Position numbers and translations under genes: made by a program. From the NCBI GenBank assembly GCA_934047225.1, contig OW203986.1:13209221-13273220 (forward strand): a stretch of DNA of 64,000 bases, in the 5' to 3' direction. Each line of letters starts with the position of its first letter. Position 1 is the first letter of the stretch. Below the pieces are notes generated by a model. The model searched no databases. It worked only from the letters and a program-made list of their open reading frames with translations, and was not told the origin of the DNA. Source of the stretch: Ypsolopha sequella (lineage: Eukaryota; Arthropoda; Insecta; Lepidoptera; Ypsolophidae). Below are positions 10,364 through 20,614 of this stretch, piece by piece.

Positions 10364-10862
10364 ATCAGCACCCTAATACAAACTGATTGCCGTAATCTCA
10401 AGTTATCTGCTGTCACCCGTTGAGGAGTTCTATGGTAATGAGGCCAAGATCAAAGTTCAGGTGGAGAAATTACAATTTACAAGTAGTACTCGGCAATCAC
10501 TATCCTAATACAAAGCGATTGCCTTAATGTTGAGTGGTATGCTGTCGTCCGTTAAGGAGTTCTATGGTGGTGAAGCCAGGATGGAAGGTCAGGTGGGTAT
10601 TCTGATAATTTCCAAGAAATGCCCGACAATCAGCACCCTACCAAAGTGATTGCCGCAATCTGGAGTTAAGTGCTCTCGTTCGTTAAAGAGTTCTATGGTA
10701 ATGACTTAATAAGACCAGGATCGAAGGTAAGGTGGAAGATTGACAATTTCCAAGTAATACTCTGCGATCAACATCGTAGTACAAAGCGATTTCCTTAATA
10801 TCAAGTGGTACGCTGTTACTTTCTGAGGCGTTCCACTGCCTATCTCTGAAAACTTTCATCAG
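10364..10862 (+). repeat. Minisatellite, about 3.7 units of 132-138 bp
   Basis: Units start at 10364, 10496, 10629 and 10767, with periods of 132, 133 and 138 bp. Each begins ATCAGCACCCTA-like, then GATTGCCGTAAT, a TGCTGTC block, GTTCTATGG and a (GGATC)GAAGGTCAGGTGG block. Units have diverged, so the array is not new. It is followed by a non-repeated tail (10874-11020) with AAACAAAAAAAGAATCATTC and a CCTCCTCTTTTTTTCAAGTC-like end. It is non-coding; the open frame over the tail has no motif. Confidence 0.8.
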
Positions 10863-11030
10863 ATCATCTTAAAATGGGACCTACCTTGAGGGAAATTTTT
10901 CCAAACAAAAAAAGAATCATTCAATTCAGTTCAGAATTGACGGAGATAAGGAATAACATACCCAAAAAAAAATACAGTCGAATTGAGATCCTCCTCTTTT
11001 TTTCAAGTCGGTTAAAAAAAAAGTATTTAG
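10863..11030 (+). repeat. Tail block of minisatellite-bearing repeat
   Basis: Reads TGGGACCTACCTTGAGGGAA, then an AAACAAAAAAAGAATC block and AGTCGGTTAAAAAAAAAG. In lepidopteran DNA I associate this tail with a widely dispersed repeat; the exact class is not established here. Confidence 0.45.
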
Positions 11031-11548
11031 TAAAAGCTAAATACTATAAAGTCGTTGAAAGACTAAATCGTGAAAAACTCAAGCCTACCATCGCAATTTT
11101 TTTTTTGTGATGGCAACTGTGCGAGTAGGACACGGGCATCGACTTTTGTTGTCCCGCTCGGCACGTTTTCTCTAGTTGGTTATGTCATAATAAAATAACT
11201 TTTAACTGTATGAAATAGAGTCTATTTTTCTACGCGTAACATCCTTCAGTGCACAATCCAGTTTAGGTATACATCCATGGAAAATCCCTAGGGATTAAAG
11301 TGATTTAAATTTGGAACGTCAAATTCATGTGGAAACTCGTGGAAAACAAATGCCCATATGGGATTGTAAAGAGGTTTGTTCGAAAATCGAACTGGCCACC
11401 ATAAGCAGAATTCAACAAAAAGAAAAAAAGCGTTTACAAAGAATGTGAAACAAAAGGCAGTGTTTGGTGCTGTGATTGTCAGTGAATTTTATTGAATTAT
11501 TAATGTTGATAAAAAATGTCGAGCTTTTTATTGTCTCGCAGAAGGTGT
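11031..11548. other. Unrecognised intergenic stretch
   Basis: No gene, terminal repeats or match to other repeats in the window were found. Confidence 0.3.
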
Positions 11549-11720
11549 GAAAAGAAGAGTATGCTCCTCTGGAATAAAGCCTGTCTTTGTCTTGGGCAGC
11601 TTGAACCCCTCGCTTTACTCAGGATTCTATATAACTCCCTCGCTACGCTCAGGGTTCAATATGCCGCCCGTGACGTAAGACACTGCTTTATTCCCTTAGT
11701 GCATAATCTACTTTTCTTCT
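11549..11720. mobile_element. Small MITE with GGAATAAAGC inverted repeats
   Basis: An inner inverted repeat, GGAATAAAGC (11571-11580) against GCTTTATTCC (11685-11694), is extended outward by the imperfect pair GAAAAGAAGAGTATG and CATAATCTACTTTTCTTC. The core contains CCCTCGCTACGCTCAGGGTT. The open frame across it is incidental. Target duplication is not clear. Confidence 0.55.
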
Positions 11721-12340
11721 AGCAACTAGAATAACATAATCATGAATTACCCTGAAAGCTTGCACTAAACGGTACTTAAATAGGAAATATATAAAAGTGT
11801 TATGGAAACTCAATATCACCTGCAACGAATTACTTCCTTAATTTCGAGCTGTTGAACAAAGAACTGCACAAAGCTGAATGAATACATTTGTGAAGCCATT
11901 CGTTTAAAGAGGTTTAAAAAAAATAGCTGGTAAGAATTTTAAGGGTATGAGAGCATTGAGTCGACATTAAAATTACAACTTGTGTTATTAATGTATTATT
12001 TAATGTATTATTTATTACATAAAACTATCATAGTTTTTTTTACGTTGATATTAAAAATATATCATTTTTCAATATAAACCTAAACAATTGTACAATAATA
12101 ATAACAAACTTACCTCGTTATGTAAGGAAAAAGCAACTTTTTTTATTGGTAGCTAAAAGATGTTTTTTTTTAATTAATGCCCCGCAGGACATGACTTATA
12201 TTTTCTTTCGCGTTGTATTAATAACAAACAATTCTTTATTTAATCGTTATTTTACTATCGAATAATTAACGCTACTAGACTTGTAGTATCTACATTATCA
12301 TTATCCCAATTTTGTTATTTAATTTGTGTATAACTAAGAC
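11721..12340. other. AT-rich stretch, nothing recognised
   Basis: Very AT-rich with short direct TATTATTTAATG repeats at about 11991-12012. No gene. Confidence 0.3.
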
Positions 12341-12344
12341 AACA

Positions 12345-12610
12345 CTAAGCCAACAGTAAAATAAATTTAACATTGTAAAGTGTGTGCTGTAAAAAATTAT
12401 TACGAATCTTATCATAGAAACGGATGGCATTTACGATAAATGTTTTTGAAATATAAATTTTAGTTATCAAAGTGACAATAAAAACTAAATTTAATACGTA
12501 GATGTTTAAAATCCTGAAATCAAATTTTAAACAAAAAAGAAACAATAGAAATAACTACTATCTTACAGAAATTATGAACTCATGAATCTGTATGAAAATT
12601 TCGTAGGTAA
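12345..12610 (-). mobile_element. MITE fragment, GGTCTTTACATATG family
   Basis: Matches the central and right parts of the complete inverted copy at 30001-30421: AAGTGTGTGCTGTAAAAAAT, TACGAATCTTATCAT, AAACGGATGGCATTTA, TTAATACGTAGATGTTT and AACTCATGAATCTGTA. One end is missing. It is non-coding. Confidence 0.65.
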
Positions 12611-13067
12611 TGATCTATTATGTTGTATTTACAAAGTTGAAAACTGATTTTATGATATCTACGGGTTCGAATCAAACATTTACCCATATTTTTTTTATTT
12701 GTTATTATTATTGTGTTAAAATTCTATAGTTCCCATTTTTAGCTAAACATCTAAACTGTCAAAAGAATGTGACAACTTCATGTTTTCTCGTGGCTGCCGT
12801 AAAAGGTGGCTAAAGGATTTTAAAAAGGTATGCATACAACTATGTCTCTGAGTATTGCGGGTCATAAGGCCATCGGATCTGGTTTCATCCGCAGAGATGA
12901 CGTAGGTGTCTATTTACTGGTATTAAGCTTCGGCCGTGGCTTGTCATCACCCTCATGACGATACAACGTCGTGTTCCGGCATGACCTCATGAGAAGCAGT
13001 ACCGGGGGAGTTATTACAGTACAGGCAGTTGCGTAGTATCAGTCGTTTGTCCCTGGAAAAATCAATT
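12611..13067. other. Intergenic stretch with one dispersed-repeat block
   Basis: About 12920-12965 (CTTCGGCCGTGGCTTGTCAT) recurs inverted at 60490-60520, so at least this part is repetitive. No coding region recognised. Confidence 0.4.
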
Positions 13068-13169
13068 AAGACTGTACATGAGCCTAGAGCATGAACAACG
13101 TCAGACTTTCGAGGATTCGTTTGAAGAAATTCGGACTCTCCTTGTATTGAAAAAAATATATTTGATATA
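13068..13169 (-). repeat. Left half of host repeat R1, split by Helitron-like copy A
   Basis: The sequence from CCTAGAGCATGAACAACGTC through GGATTCGTTTGAAGAAAT to TTGAAAAAAATATATTTG is the reverse complement of 39183-39275. The other half of the same repeat resumes at 21003, after copy A. The two halves are contiguous in the 39-kb copy, which therefore serves as an empty-site relative. Confidence 0.75.
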
Positions 13170-13172
13170 TCT

Positions 13173-13192
13173 GGGGGCACGGCAGTGCCCCC
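13173..13192. other. Terminal GC hairpin of copy A
   Basis: A perfect 8-bp stem, GGGGGCAC/GTGCCCCC, with a 4-nt loop lies 3 bases inside the element end. The same hairpin lies at 25659-25678 in copy B and 29390-29409 in copy C. Helitrons carry a hairpin near the 3' end; here the outermost bases are CAGA rather than the canonical CTRR. Confidence 0.8.
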
Positions 13193-13726
13193 GCAAAGTC
13201 TCGCAGAAAAAACGCGGAACGGCCGTACCATCCTTTTCTCGAAGCAACTCACGGCACTTTCAACCCCCCTGTATCTTCGTTGTGGGTGAAGCTAGAAGTC
13301 TGAAATTTCAGGAACCAAGAATACTTACTGATCCTATATCTGACCCCAAATTACAACTTTGTACCTATATTCGATTACGAAATATCTCAAGTCAAAGTTC
13401 CCTTATTTTGTCACTGACTGACTGACACATCATCAAAAGTCTAAAGGTGTTCTAGCAGTCCTACAAACTTGAAATTTTGCATGCGGTTAGTGTTAAGTGT
13501 ACATTGCAACAAAAAAATATAAAAATGTTATTTTCGGTTGGTAATTTAATATTTCCATACAAAGTCTATACAAAATGTATGTTTCCAGCTGCATCTATAA
13601 ATTTGTATGACACTAGATGACGTTGGTGGAATGCTGCTTTGCATTAAAGACGCCTAAAACGAAAAATTCTACGTAAAAGTTAAAGTGCGAAAATTAAAAA
13701 ATAAAACCGGTAAAGTGCGAATCTGA

Positions 13727-14885
13727 CTCGTGCATAAAGAGTTCCGTACCCCTACACAATACGGGTACGGAACCCTAAAAGTAAATAACAACAATAAAGA
13801 TGCCATAGCAACATTAAGGCGACAAAAAACAAAGCGATAAAACGGTAGCGCCTGACAAACAATTCGGTACCTTTTTAGTACGGAACCCAAATTTTCATTA
13901 TTTTACTTTAAAGTATTTACTACAGACTGCCCAAAGTTTAAACTTTTACTTGTATGTTGTATTACCGTTCTAAAGATAGAGCCTTTGTTATAATAATCTG
14001 TTCCTTGGGTAAGGCACCCTAAAAAGGGTGGTTTATAATGTTCCACACATTCACAATATTAGTCTATTTAAGAAGAAAATATCAACATTTCGTAATTAAG
14101 TCACTAAAAAAACGGTAGTTTGCGAATCCGACTCGCGCATAAAGGGTTCCGTACCCCTACACAATACGGGTATGGAACCCTAAAAGTAAATTGCAACAAC
14201 ATAGATGCCATAGCACCATCAAGGCGACAAAAAACAAAGCGATAAAACGGTAGCGCCTGACAAACAATTCGGTACCTTTTTAGGAAGGAACCCTAATTTT
14301 TATTATTTCTTATTTTACTTTAAAGTAGTCTGCCTAAATTTTCAACTTGTATGTATAACCGTTCTAACGATAGAGCCTTTGTTATAATAATTTGTGCTTT
14401 GGGTAAGGAACCCTAAAACACATTTAGTCTATTTAAGAAGATAAATATCAACATTTCGTAATTAAGTCGCTATTAAACCGGCTAAGTGCAATTCAGACTC
14501 GCTCACGAAGGATTCCGTACTACCATCACACAATATGGGTACGAAACCCCAAATCATTATGGTAAATACCAACAATAAAGATGACATAGCAACATCAAGG
14601 CGACAAAAAACAAGGCCCTAAAATGGTAGCGCCTGACAAACAAATCAGCACCTTTTGAATACGGAACTCTAATATTTATATGCCCAAAATAATTGGACCC
14701 CCCTTGGATTTCCATTTATTGAACTTTTTATGCTGTGATAGGGGCCATATTATTATTTGCCGTGATAGAGGACAATGTAACATATATTATGTGAAAATAT
14801 TTACGCGCTACCTATAACGGCTGAAGCTATGTGATAGATGGATAGACAGCGGAGGATTAGTAATAGGGTCACGGAACCTAATGAT
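13727..14885 (+). repeat. Three tandem GTTCCGTACC-family units inside copy A
   Basis: Units begin near 13727, 14132 and 14499 (spacing about 405 and 367 bp). Each carries GTTCCGTACCCCTACACAAT or a variant, GGTACGGAACCCTAAAA, AACAACAATAAAGATGCCAT, AAGGCGACAAAAAACAA and GGTAGCGCCTGACAAAC. A closing piece at 14835-14880 has ATAGACAGCGGAGGATTAGT. The same block is present in copies B (24000-25165) and C (27730-28890) in inverted orientation. Short reading frames over these units are not genes. Confidence 0.8.
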
Positions 14886-15211
14886 ACGTAACCCTAAAAG
14901 TCAAGGTAAAAGGTTATTTATCAAGTAAAGCTTTAAATATATTAAAGGAAAAATAAAGCGGCTAATGTTGTTTTATTTGTAAATGCATCCTCTATGATGT
15001 AGGTATATTGAAATGTCTATGTACTCGTGTGTCATTCAAAAAAGACCAGGTTTAGCTCATTATTCTGAGAGGTTTAGACATAATAATGTACTCTGTGGTT
15101 TAGACTGACAAGCCTGCCTTTCACTTCATGGTCAAAAGAAATTTTAACCTGCCTGTTGCATCTATTTGTGGATAATAGTAATAATAACTTACAGTAAAAA
15201 TTAATATTGCA

Positions 15212-15699
15212 ATGGAACCTGAAATATTGTACATAAATGAAAATCCTTGTCCACACCTAGTTGTCCCTATACCTGGAGATGGTTCATGTTTGTTCCATTC
15301 TTTGTCATTCTCTATGTATGGGAATATTGAGTCGTCATATGACATTAGGTGTGCGGTAGTCGAGTATGTGGTAGCGCATTGGGATGAAATGCAACTTTAT
15401 ACGTGTGACGAGCGTGGAGACACATGTACTCGATAGCAATGATGAAAACTACCACCTACGGTTCCGTATCCAAACTTATGGCAGCCACCGCTTTGTATCC
15501 ATTTACGTTCGAGGTTTACGAAAATGGCCGTTTGAGAGGATCATTCGGTGGCGATCCTGGGATGCCAGTGAAACGTTTACGATTCTCTGGTAGTTTCTTA
15601 GGTGGTCATTATGAAATGCTCCTTCCCGATACTAGTTTCTCAGGAGTATGTCCTAATGATCAGTTAAAGGGAGTGGGTTTTAAGAAAATCCGCAGCTGA
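15212..15699 (+). pseudogene. OTU-like cysteine protease domain, frame-broken (copy A)
   Basis: The first frame (15212-15436, ATG start, 74 codons) contains VPIPGDGSCLFHSLSFSMYG, the OTU nucleophile motif with Asp23 and Cys26. The last frame (15424-15699) contains TYGSVSKLMAA, YENGRLRGSFG and SGSFLGGHYEMLLP, with the expected catalytic His62. Between them a short middle frame (around 15425-15460, SNDENYH) seems to hold the linking segment, so two frame changes lie within about 45 bp. OTU domains are de-ubiquitinating-type cysteine proteases, and OTU domains have been reported in some Helitron-superfamily proteins (established knowledge, recalled). The same breaks are seen in copies B and C, so the lesion predates amplification. 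It is probably a non-functional passenger; an unannotated intron or programmed shift is less likely. It lies antisense to the element's inferred polarity. Confidence 0.75.
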
Positions 15700-16139
15700 C
15701 GTGCAAGAAATATTACCCGAGAAGAAAAAAAGGAGGACTACCTACAAAAAGAAATGAGATCCCATCAAAAACATAAAATGTACAAAAATGGCAAGTCTCG
15801 CAACGCAATCCTTCCACCGTAAAAAGTTGTGAGATCTTATGTAAAGCCAAGTCTGCTATTTTAGTTTTTATGGAAGCACCTTTTCATTTAAGTTAGTATG
15901 GGAGCACCTATTTAACAAATTTATCATTAATTGTTTCCTATTTAGTTACCTACCAACATTAAGTGACTGTATTAATATTAGTCATCTTTATTTCCTAATA
16001 AAATATGGTGACTTTGCAATCGCAGAGCACAAATAAAGCACTGATGCGTAGAAATATCTTCTCAAATCGCTACTAAATTGGTATTAGGTAGCTGATATGT
16101 TGTATATGTTGCTGTGCGATTGCGAAGTCACTATATTTT

Positions 16140-16282
16140 TATCGTGTTTTTAGATATTTAATTAAATAAAAGACCGTTATACGTATCACTATGTATTGTT
16201 CGGAAAACAGAATGACGAACGCTCGTGTTACCCACTCTTGTTCAACATAAAAATCAAAATAAATCTACCTTCAAACATCACA
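16140..16282 (-). repeat. 3' LTR of Ty3/gypsy element (143 bp)
   Basis: Identical by eye to the 5' LTR at 20615-20757. On the minus strand it starts TGTGATG and ends CACGATA, so the end dinucleotide is TA instead of the usual CA. It is preceded on that strand by the purine tract and followed by the ATTTT duplication. Confidence 0.92.
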
Positions 16283-16296
16283 ATCCCTCCACCACT
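16283..16296 (-). other. Polypurine tract of Ty3/gypsy element
   Basis: On the minus strand AGTGGTGGAGGGAT sits directly against the 3' LTR start TGTGATG. Position and purine bias fit the plus-strand DNA primer. Confidence 0.75.
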
Positions 16297-16328
16297 ATTT
16301 AAAAAATATATAAAATTAAACTAAAAAG

Positions 16329-19300
16329 TTATCTTAACCTAGGTTCCTTGTAATTAGGATTTTTATTTCTTGTAGCTCTTATAGGTCGAGGGGGACGACG
16401 GCCAACGGCCACATCAGAATTAGACACGGAAACAATATCATTTGTTTGACAATCTAAAAATGCTTCTTCTTGCACCGGATCAGAATTAGCATTATCCTCA
16501 CACCTTGATGGTGCATCCGAAACTAACTCATTCGCATCACTCCTCTCCATCTCCGGATCCGACGGAGGCGATGATGGTGAAGCAATACACGTAGGAGTAC
16601 ACACATTATTAACAGTTTCAACCGGAACAATGGCTGAGTCTACTCCCTCACAGTCGTCATCTAAAGATTCATTAATACAATCCTCAAAAGTACTAAAATC
16701 GTCTTCGTCAATATCCACTGTTACATCAGATTCTGATCCCGTGTATCTTAACAATTGATCAAAATGTTTCTTAATGCTAATATTTAATTCAGGTATAAAA
16801 ACAATAAACATTCTTAAGCCTATTTTTTCTTTAATCACACCGGTCTTCCACAGATGTTTCGTTCCATTGTAGAAAAAATGTTTTATCAACACTTTTTGTC
16901 CAACTACAAAGTTCACTTTTCTATGGCCCCCATATTGTTTATGCTGTGAGATCTGTTTAAAACAAACATTACGTTTAGCTTCGGACGCTAACGACACTGC
17001 TGATGACTCCTGTTCAACAGAACCGGTGACCCGCATAAGATCAAACCTACGTCGCAAAGGGCGACCTATTAGAAGCTGAGCTGGCGAAAAACCTGTCGTA
17101 CAGTGCACGGAATTCCTGTACTCAAACAAAAAATTATTTAATTTTTTTACAATTGAACTCTGATTCTCGTTTGCTTTTAAAATTACTTTTAATCCTTTTT
17201 TTATTGTTTTGACGCTATTTTCTGCTTGACCGTTCGAAGGTGGGTGATATGGCGCGCCGGTCACGTGTTTTATACCGTTTGCACTACAGAAACTTTCCAA
17301 TACGTTTGAACAAAAATTTGCCGCGTTGTCTGTGACTAATGTTCGAATTAAACCGAAACGACTAAACATTTCCTCTAATTTTGCCACGATCGAGTTACTG
17401 TCCGTTGTAGGCAGTAAAAAACATTCCACCCACTTGGAATGCGCATCAACTGCAATCAAGTATTGTTTACCGTGTAAAGAAAACATATCGATATGAACTC
17501 GCTCCCAGGCTCGCTCGGGATACGGCCACGGTCTTAAAGGAGCACGTGGTGGATCGGAACGCAATGCATTACATAAACTACACGACCCTATCTTTTGTTC
17601 AATATGCTTATCAATATTAGGCCACCACATATAGGACCTGGCTTCGGCTTTCGTTTTAACCACACCAAAATGCGAATTGTGCAATTCTTTTAACAATTGC
17701 TCCCGAAACTTTGAAGGAATAACAACCTTATGACCTCTCATAATACAATCATTCTCTAAAGATAGTTCCAACCTACAATTAAAATATGGTTTTAAATCCT
17801 CACTCGTCATTTTAACGGGCCACCCTTTTTTTATGAACTCCGTCACTTCTCGCAAAACGTTATCCCGAGATGTTTCGAGCTTAATGTCATTAAAGGAAAC
17901 CGGTTTCAAAAATGAATCACATAAATAATTAACGTACAAGGTGTAATCAGTACCTTGCACATCCGATTCATCGTACCTATCAACTTTGACTGACCGAGAT
18001 AAGAAGTCAGCTACGTTATTCTCGCTTTTAACGTATTCAATTTTATAATTGTACGCTGATAAAAATATAGCGTATCGTTGTAAACGGTTTGCTGCTAATT
18101 CAGGTACCCCCTTTTTGCCCCCAAAAATAGTAATCAAGGGTTTGTGATCAGTCCGCAAAATGAATGGAACCGTACGACCGTATAGGTAATGGTGAAATTT
18201 TTTAATTGCGAAAATAATGGAAGCTGCTTCTTTTTGTATCTGTGCATAATTACGTTCAGCTTTAGATAATGAGCGTGATGCATAAGCAACCACTCTCTCT
18301 GAACCGTCTGGCTGTCGTTGCGCTAGCACGGCTCCCAACCCTTCAGGCCCCGCGTCTGACGTCACTATTGTCGGGTACTCGGGATTATAATGAGCTAAAA
18401 CTCGTTCATCAGCCATTTCTTGTTTTATTCTTATAAATGAGTTTTCCTGTGCCTCTTTCCAAAGCCATTTTTCGCCCTTTTTTAATAATAAATGTAATGG
18501 ACTCAGCAAACTAGACGTGTTGGGGATAAAACATCTGTAATAATTAACCATTCCTAAAAATGACTTTAATTCGCTAATATTTTTAGGTGGTTTACAATTT
18601 AAAATTGCTTCAACTTTATCTTTAGATTTGTGCAGCCCATGTTTATCTATTATAAACCCAAGGTACTCTACGGATTTCTGAAACAACTTACATTTCTCTG
18701 GCTTCAATCTCAAACCGGCGTCTTCTAATCTACTCAAAACTTGCTCTAATCTTTGAGTATGGATTTCCTTTGTTTCTCCCGTTACCAAAACATCATCTAA
18801 AAATATACAAGTACCCTCAATATCTCCTAGCAAATTTTCCATGGTTTGTTGAAAAATAAAGGGTGCATTACTTAACCCAAAGACCAAACGATTAAAACGG
18901 TATAAACCCTTGTGGGTATTAATGCAAGTTAGGTTTTTAGACTCATCTAGTTCTAGCTGGTTGTATGCCCTAGCCAGATCTAGCTTAGAAAACTCTACGC
19001 CATTGTACAACTTCGCAAACAAATCTTCAATACGAGGAATGGGGTAGTTATCCAAAAATAAAACTTTGTTGAGGGTAACTGAGTAATCTCCGCAAATTCT
19101 CACTTCTCCATCGCGGCGTAACACTGGGACAATCGGCGTGGCAATGTTTGAATGTTGAACTTTTTCTAAAATACCTAATTCTTCTAAACGTTTCAGTTCA
19201 TTCTCAACTTTTGTTTTTAGTGCCAATGGAACTGGACGAGGTTTAAAAAACCTATATTCTGCCTCAGATTTAACTTTTAGGTGCACTTTATACCTATTAA

Positions 19301-20552
19301 ATTTACCTAATTCATCCGAAAACAATTTTGAATATTTCTTTGTCAACATTGAACCCACATCCTCGCTCGTTATATTATTGCAATCCACCCTACATAACTG
19401 CAAATTAAACTTGCTTATGAAATCCCTACCTAACAAGGTGGGTCGTTTGTTTTGTGTTGCAATAACAAATAGCTTTATTGGTTCCGTACGGTTTTCGTAT
19501 GTTATTAATAAAGAAACGTAACCTAGCGGTGAAATTTTGCTTCCGTTATAACAATTTAAAATCACCGTACACGGTTCTAGATTGTATTTGTTTCTAAAAC
19601 AAGTATCGTAAATAGACTCAGGCAAAACTGAAACAGCGCTTCCACTGTCAATTTCACATGAAATATTTTCGCCAGCTATCAAAACTTTCTGACTCATCGG
19701 GTCACCGTTCACGCTTTTGATATTATATAGATCATAAATACCTTCTACAGTGTCGTCATCGTCCGCCGCCATAAAATAATTATTGGATTTTACTTGAGCT
19801 TTACACATACGCTTCAAGTGGCCTTTTTTATGGCACTTTTGACAATTATAGTTAACGAAACGGCACTGGTCTCGCGAATGACTTTTATACCCGCACACTT
19901 CACAACACTTTGCATTCCGTGAAACAGATGGGCCCGCTCGCGCGCCGCTTCCATCCGCATGCATGGCGAATACTGGTTGAGCGAGCGCGGCCGTGGCCTC
20001 GGTGCGTGAAGACTGCACCCCCTGACGCGCGCACCGTACACTCTTCGCCAGGTCTACCGCCTTATTGAAAGTGAGGCTGTTGACATCTTCACCAAACAGC
20101 TTTTCCTTTTCTTTGGTGTTCTCCAAACCCAGAACGAAACGATCCCTTAACGCTGTGTCTAGTTCCGATTTAAACCCACAGTATAACGCCAAGTTACGCA
20201 CTCGCGCCGCCCATTCTGCTAAATCCTCCCCGACTCGCTGTTCTGCTTTGTAGAAGGCATATCTCTCAGCAAAACTGCTTTTCTTGGAAGCAAAATGGGT
20301 ATCCAGTAGAAGTAAGATTGCAGTAAATTCCGTGTTCTCCAAGTCGTTGGGGAAAGCTAAATCTCTCACGACACGGTAAGTGTCCTCCACCAAAGCCGCC
20401 AGTAGTAAAGCTCTTCGTTTTACAAAAGACTTGTCGGTTTCTTTGTCAATTCCGTTTGCTAGACACGTCTGATTAAACCGACTTTTAAAAATGCTCCACT
20501 CTTGTACTCGATGGTCGAACATGAGACTGTTTCCAATCATATTATTTGCCAT
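16329..20552 (-). CDS. Gag-Pol polyprotein of Ty3/gypsy retrotransposon
   Basis: One unbroken frame of about 1407 residues from the ATG at 20552; the frame extends 8 more codons upstream without another ATG. Numbering here includes those 8. Gag occupies about 1-225. Two CX2CX4HX4C zinc knuckles lie at 225-238 and 245-258. Protease has EIDSGSA (DSG at 310-312). Reverse transcriptase at about 440-640 has LDLARAYNQ (Asp533) and the FLDD active site (592-595). RNase H has SDAGPEG (Asp741), Glu783 and DHKP (Asp810). Integrase has the zinc-binding H966/H969-C999/C1002 and catalytic Asp1030, Asp1083 and Glu1119 (GQAEN). A C-terminal acidic tail follows. There is no envelope gene. Gag and Pol share one frame, so no frameshift is needed. 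All key residues are present, so it may be active. It lies antisense to nothing known; the host context is another transposon. Confidence 0.95.
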   Translation of the reverse strand: MANNMIGNSLMFDHRVQEWSIFKSRFNQTCLANGIDKETDKSFVKRRALLLAALVEDTYRVVRDLAFPNDLENTEFTAILLLLDTHFASKKSSFAERYAFYKAEQRVGEDLAEWAARVRNLALYCGFKSELDTALRDRFVLGLENTKEKEKLFGEDVNSLTFNKAVDLAKSVRCARQGVQSSRTEATAALAQPVFAMHADGSGARAGPSVSRNAKCCEVCGYKSHSRDQCRFVNYNCQKCHKKGHLKRMCKAQVKSNNYFMAADDDDTVEGIYDLYNIKSVNGDPMSQKVLIAGENISCEIDSGSAVSVLPESIYDTCFRNKYNLEPCTVILNCYNGSKISPLGYVSLLITYENRTEPIKLFVIATQNKRPTLLGRDFISKFNLQLCRVDCNNITSEDVGSMLTKKYSKLFSDELGKFNRYKVHLKVKSEAEYRFFKPRPVPLALKTKVENELKRLEELGILEKVQHSNIATPIVPVLRRDGEVRICGDYSVTLNKVLFLDNYPIPRIEDLFAKLYNGVEFSKLDLARAYNQLELDESKNLTCINTHKGLYRFNRLVFGLSNAPFIFQQTMENLLGDIEGTCIFLDDVLVTGETKEIHTQRLEQVLSRLEDAGLRLKPEKCKLFQKSVEYLGFIIDKHGLHKSKDKVEAILNCKPPKNISELKSFLGMVNYYRCFIPNTSSLLSPLHLLLKKGEKWLWKEAQENSFIRIKQEMADERVLAHYNPEYPTIVTSDAGPEGLGAVLAQRQPDGSERVVAYASRSLSKAERNYAQIQKEAASIIFAIKKFHHYLYGRTVPFILRTDHKPLITIFGGKKGVPELAANRLQRYAIFLSAYNYKIEYVKSENNVADFLSRSVKVDRYDESDVQGTDYTLYVNYLCDSFLKPVSFNDIKLETSRDNVLREVTEFIKKGWPVKMTSEDLKPYFNCRLELSLENDCIMRGHKVVIPSKFREQLLKELHNSHFGVVKTKAEARSYMWWPNIDKHIEQKIGSCSLCNALRSDPPRAPLRPWPYPERAWERVHIDMFSLHGKQYLIAVDAHSKWVECFLLPTTDSNSIVAKLEEMFSRFGLIRTLVTDNAANFCSNVLESFCSANGIKHVTGAPYHPPSNGQAENSVKTIKKGLKVILKANENQSSIVKKLNNFLFEYRNSVHCTTGFSPAQLLIGRPLRRRFDLMRVTGSVEQESSAVSLASEAKRNVCFKQISQHKQYGGHRKVNFVVGQKVLIKHFFYNGTKHLWKTGVIKEKIGLRMFIVFIPELNISIKKHFDQLLRYTGSESDVTVDIDEDDFSTFEDCINESLDDDCEGVDSAIVPVETVNNVCTPTCIASPSSPPSDPEMERSDANELVSDAPSRCEDNANSDPVQEEAFLDCQTNDIVSVSNSDVAVGRRPPRPIRATRNKNPNYKEPRLR

Positions 20553-20603
20553 TTTCAACACAATTATGCTGAACACTACTTAATACGCGTGAATTATTTT
20601 CTC

Positions 20604-20614
20604 GTCGCCAAAAA
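20604..20614 (-). other. Primer-binding site of Ty3/gypsy element
   Basis: On the minus strand the 5' LTR is followed, after a few T residues, by TGGCGACGAG (about 20602-20611). This matches the complement of the 3' acceptor end of an animal serine tRNA (GCU type, ending CTCGTCGCCA by recall). Mag-type elements are known to use a serine tRNA. Confidence 0.6.

Noticed and set aside
10364..10862. Regular spacing of repeated blocks resembling a CRISPR array
   Set aside because: Units are 132-138 bp, diverged along their whole length, with no short constant repeat and variable spacers. The context is an insect-like nuclear genome.
15384..15593. A separate small gene between the two OTU frames
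   Set aside because: It overlaps both OTU frames and has no motif of its own apart from a short linking segment; it is a shadow or the phase-shifted linker.
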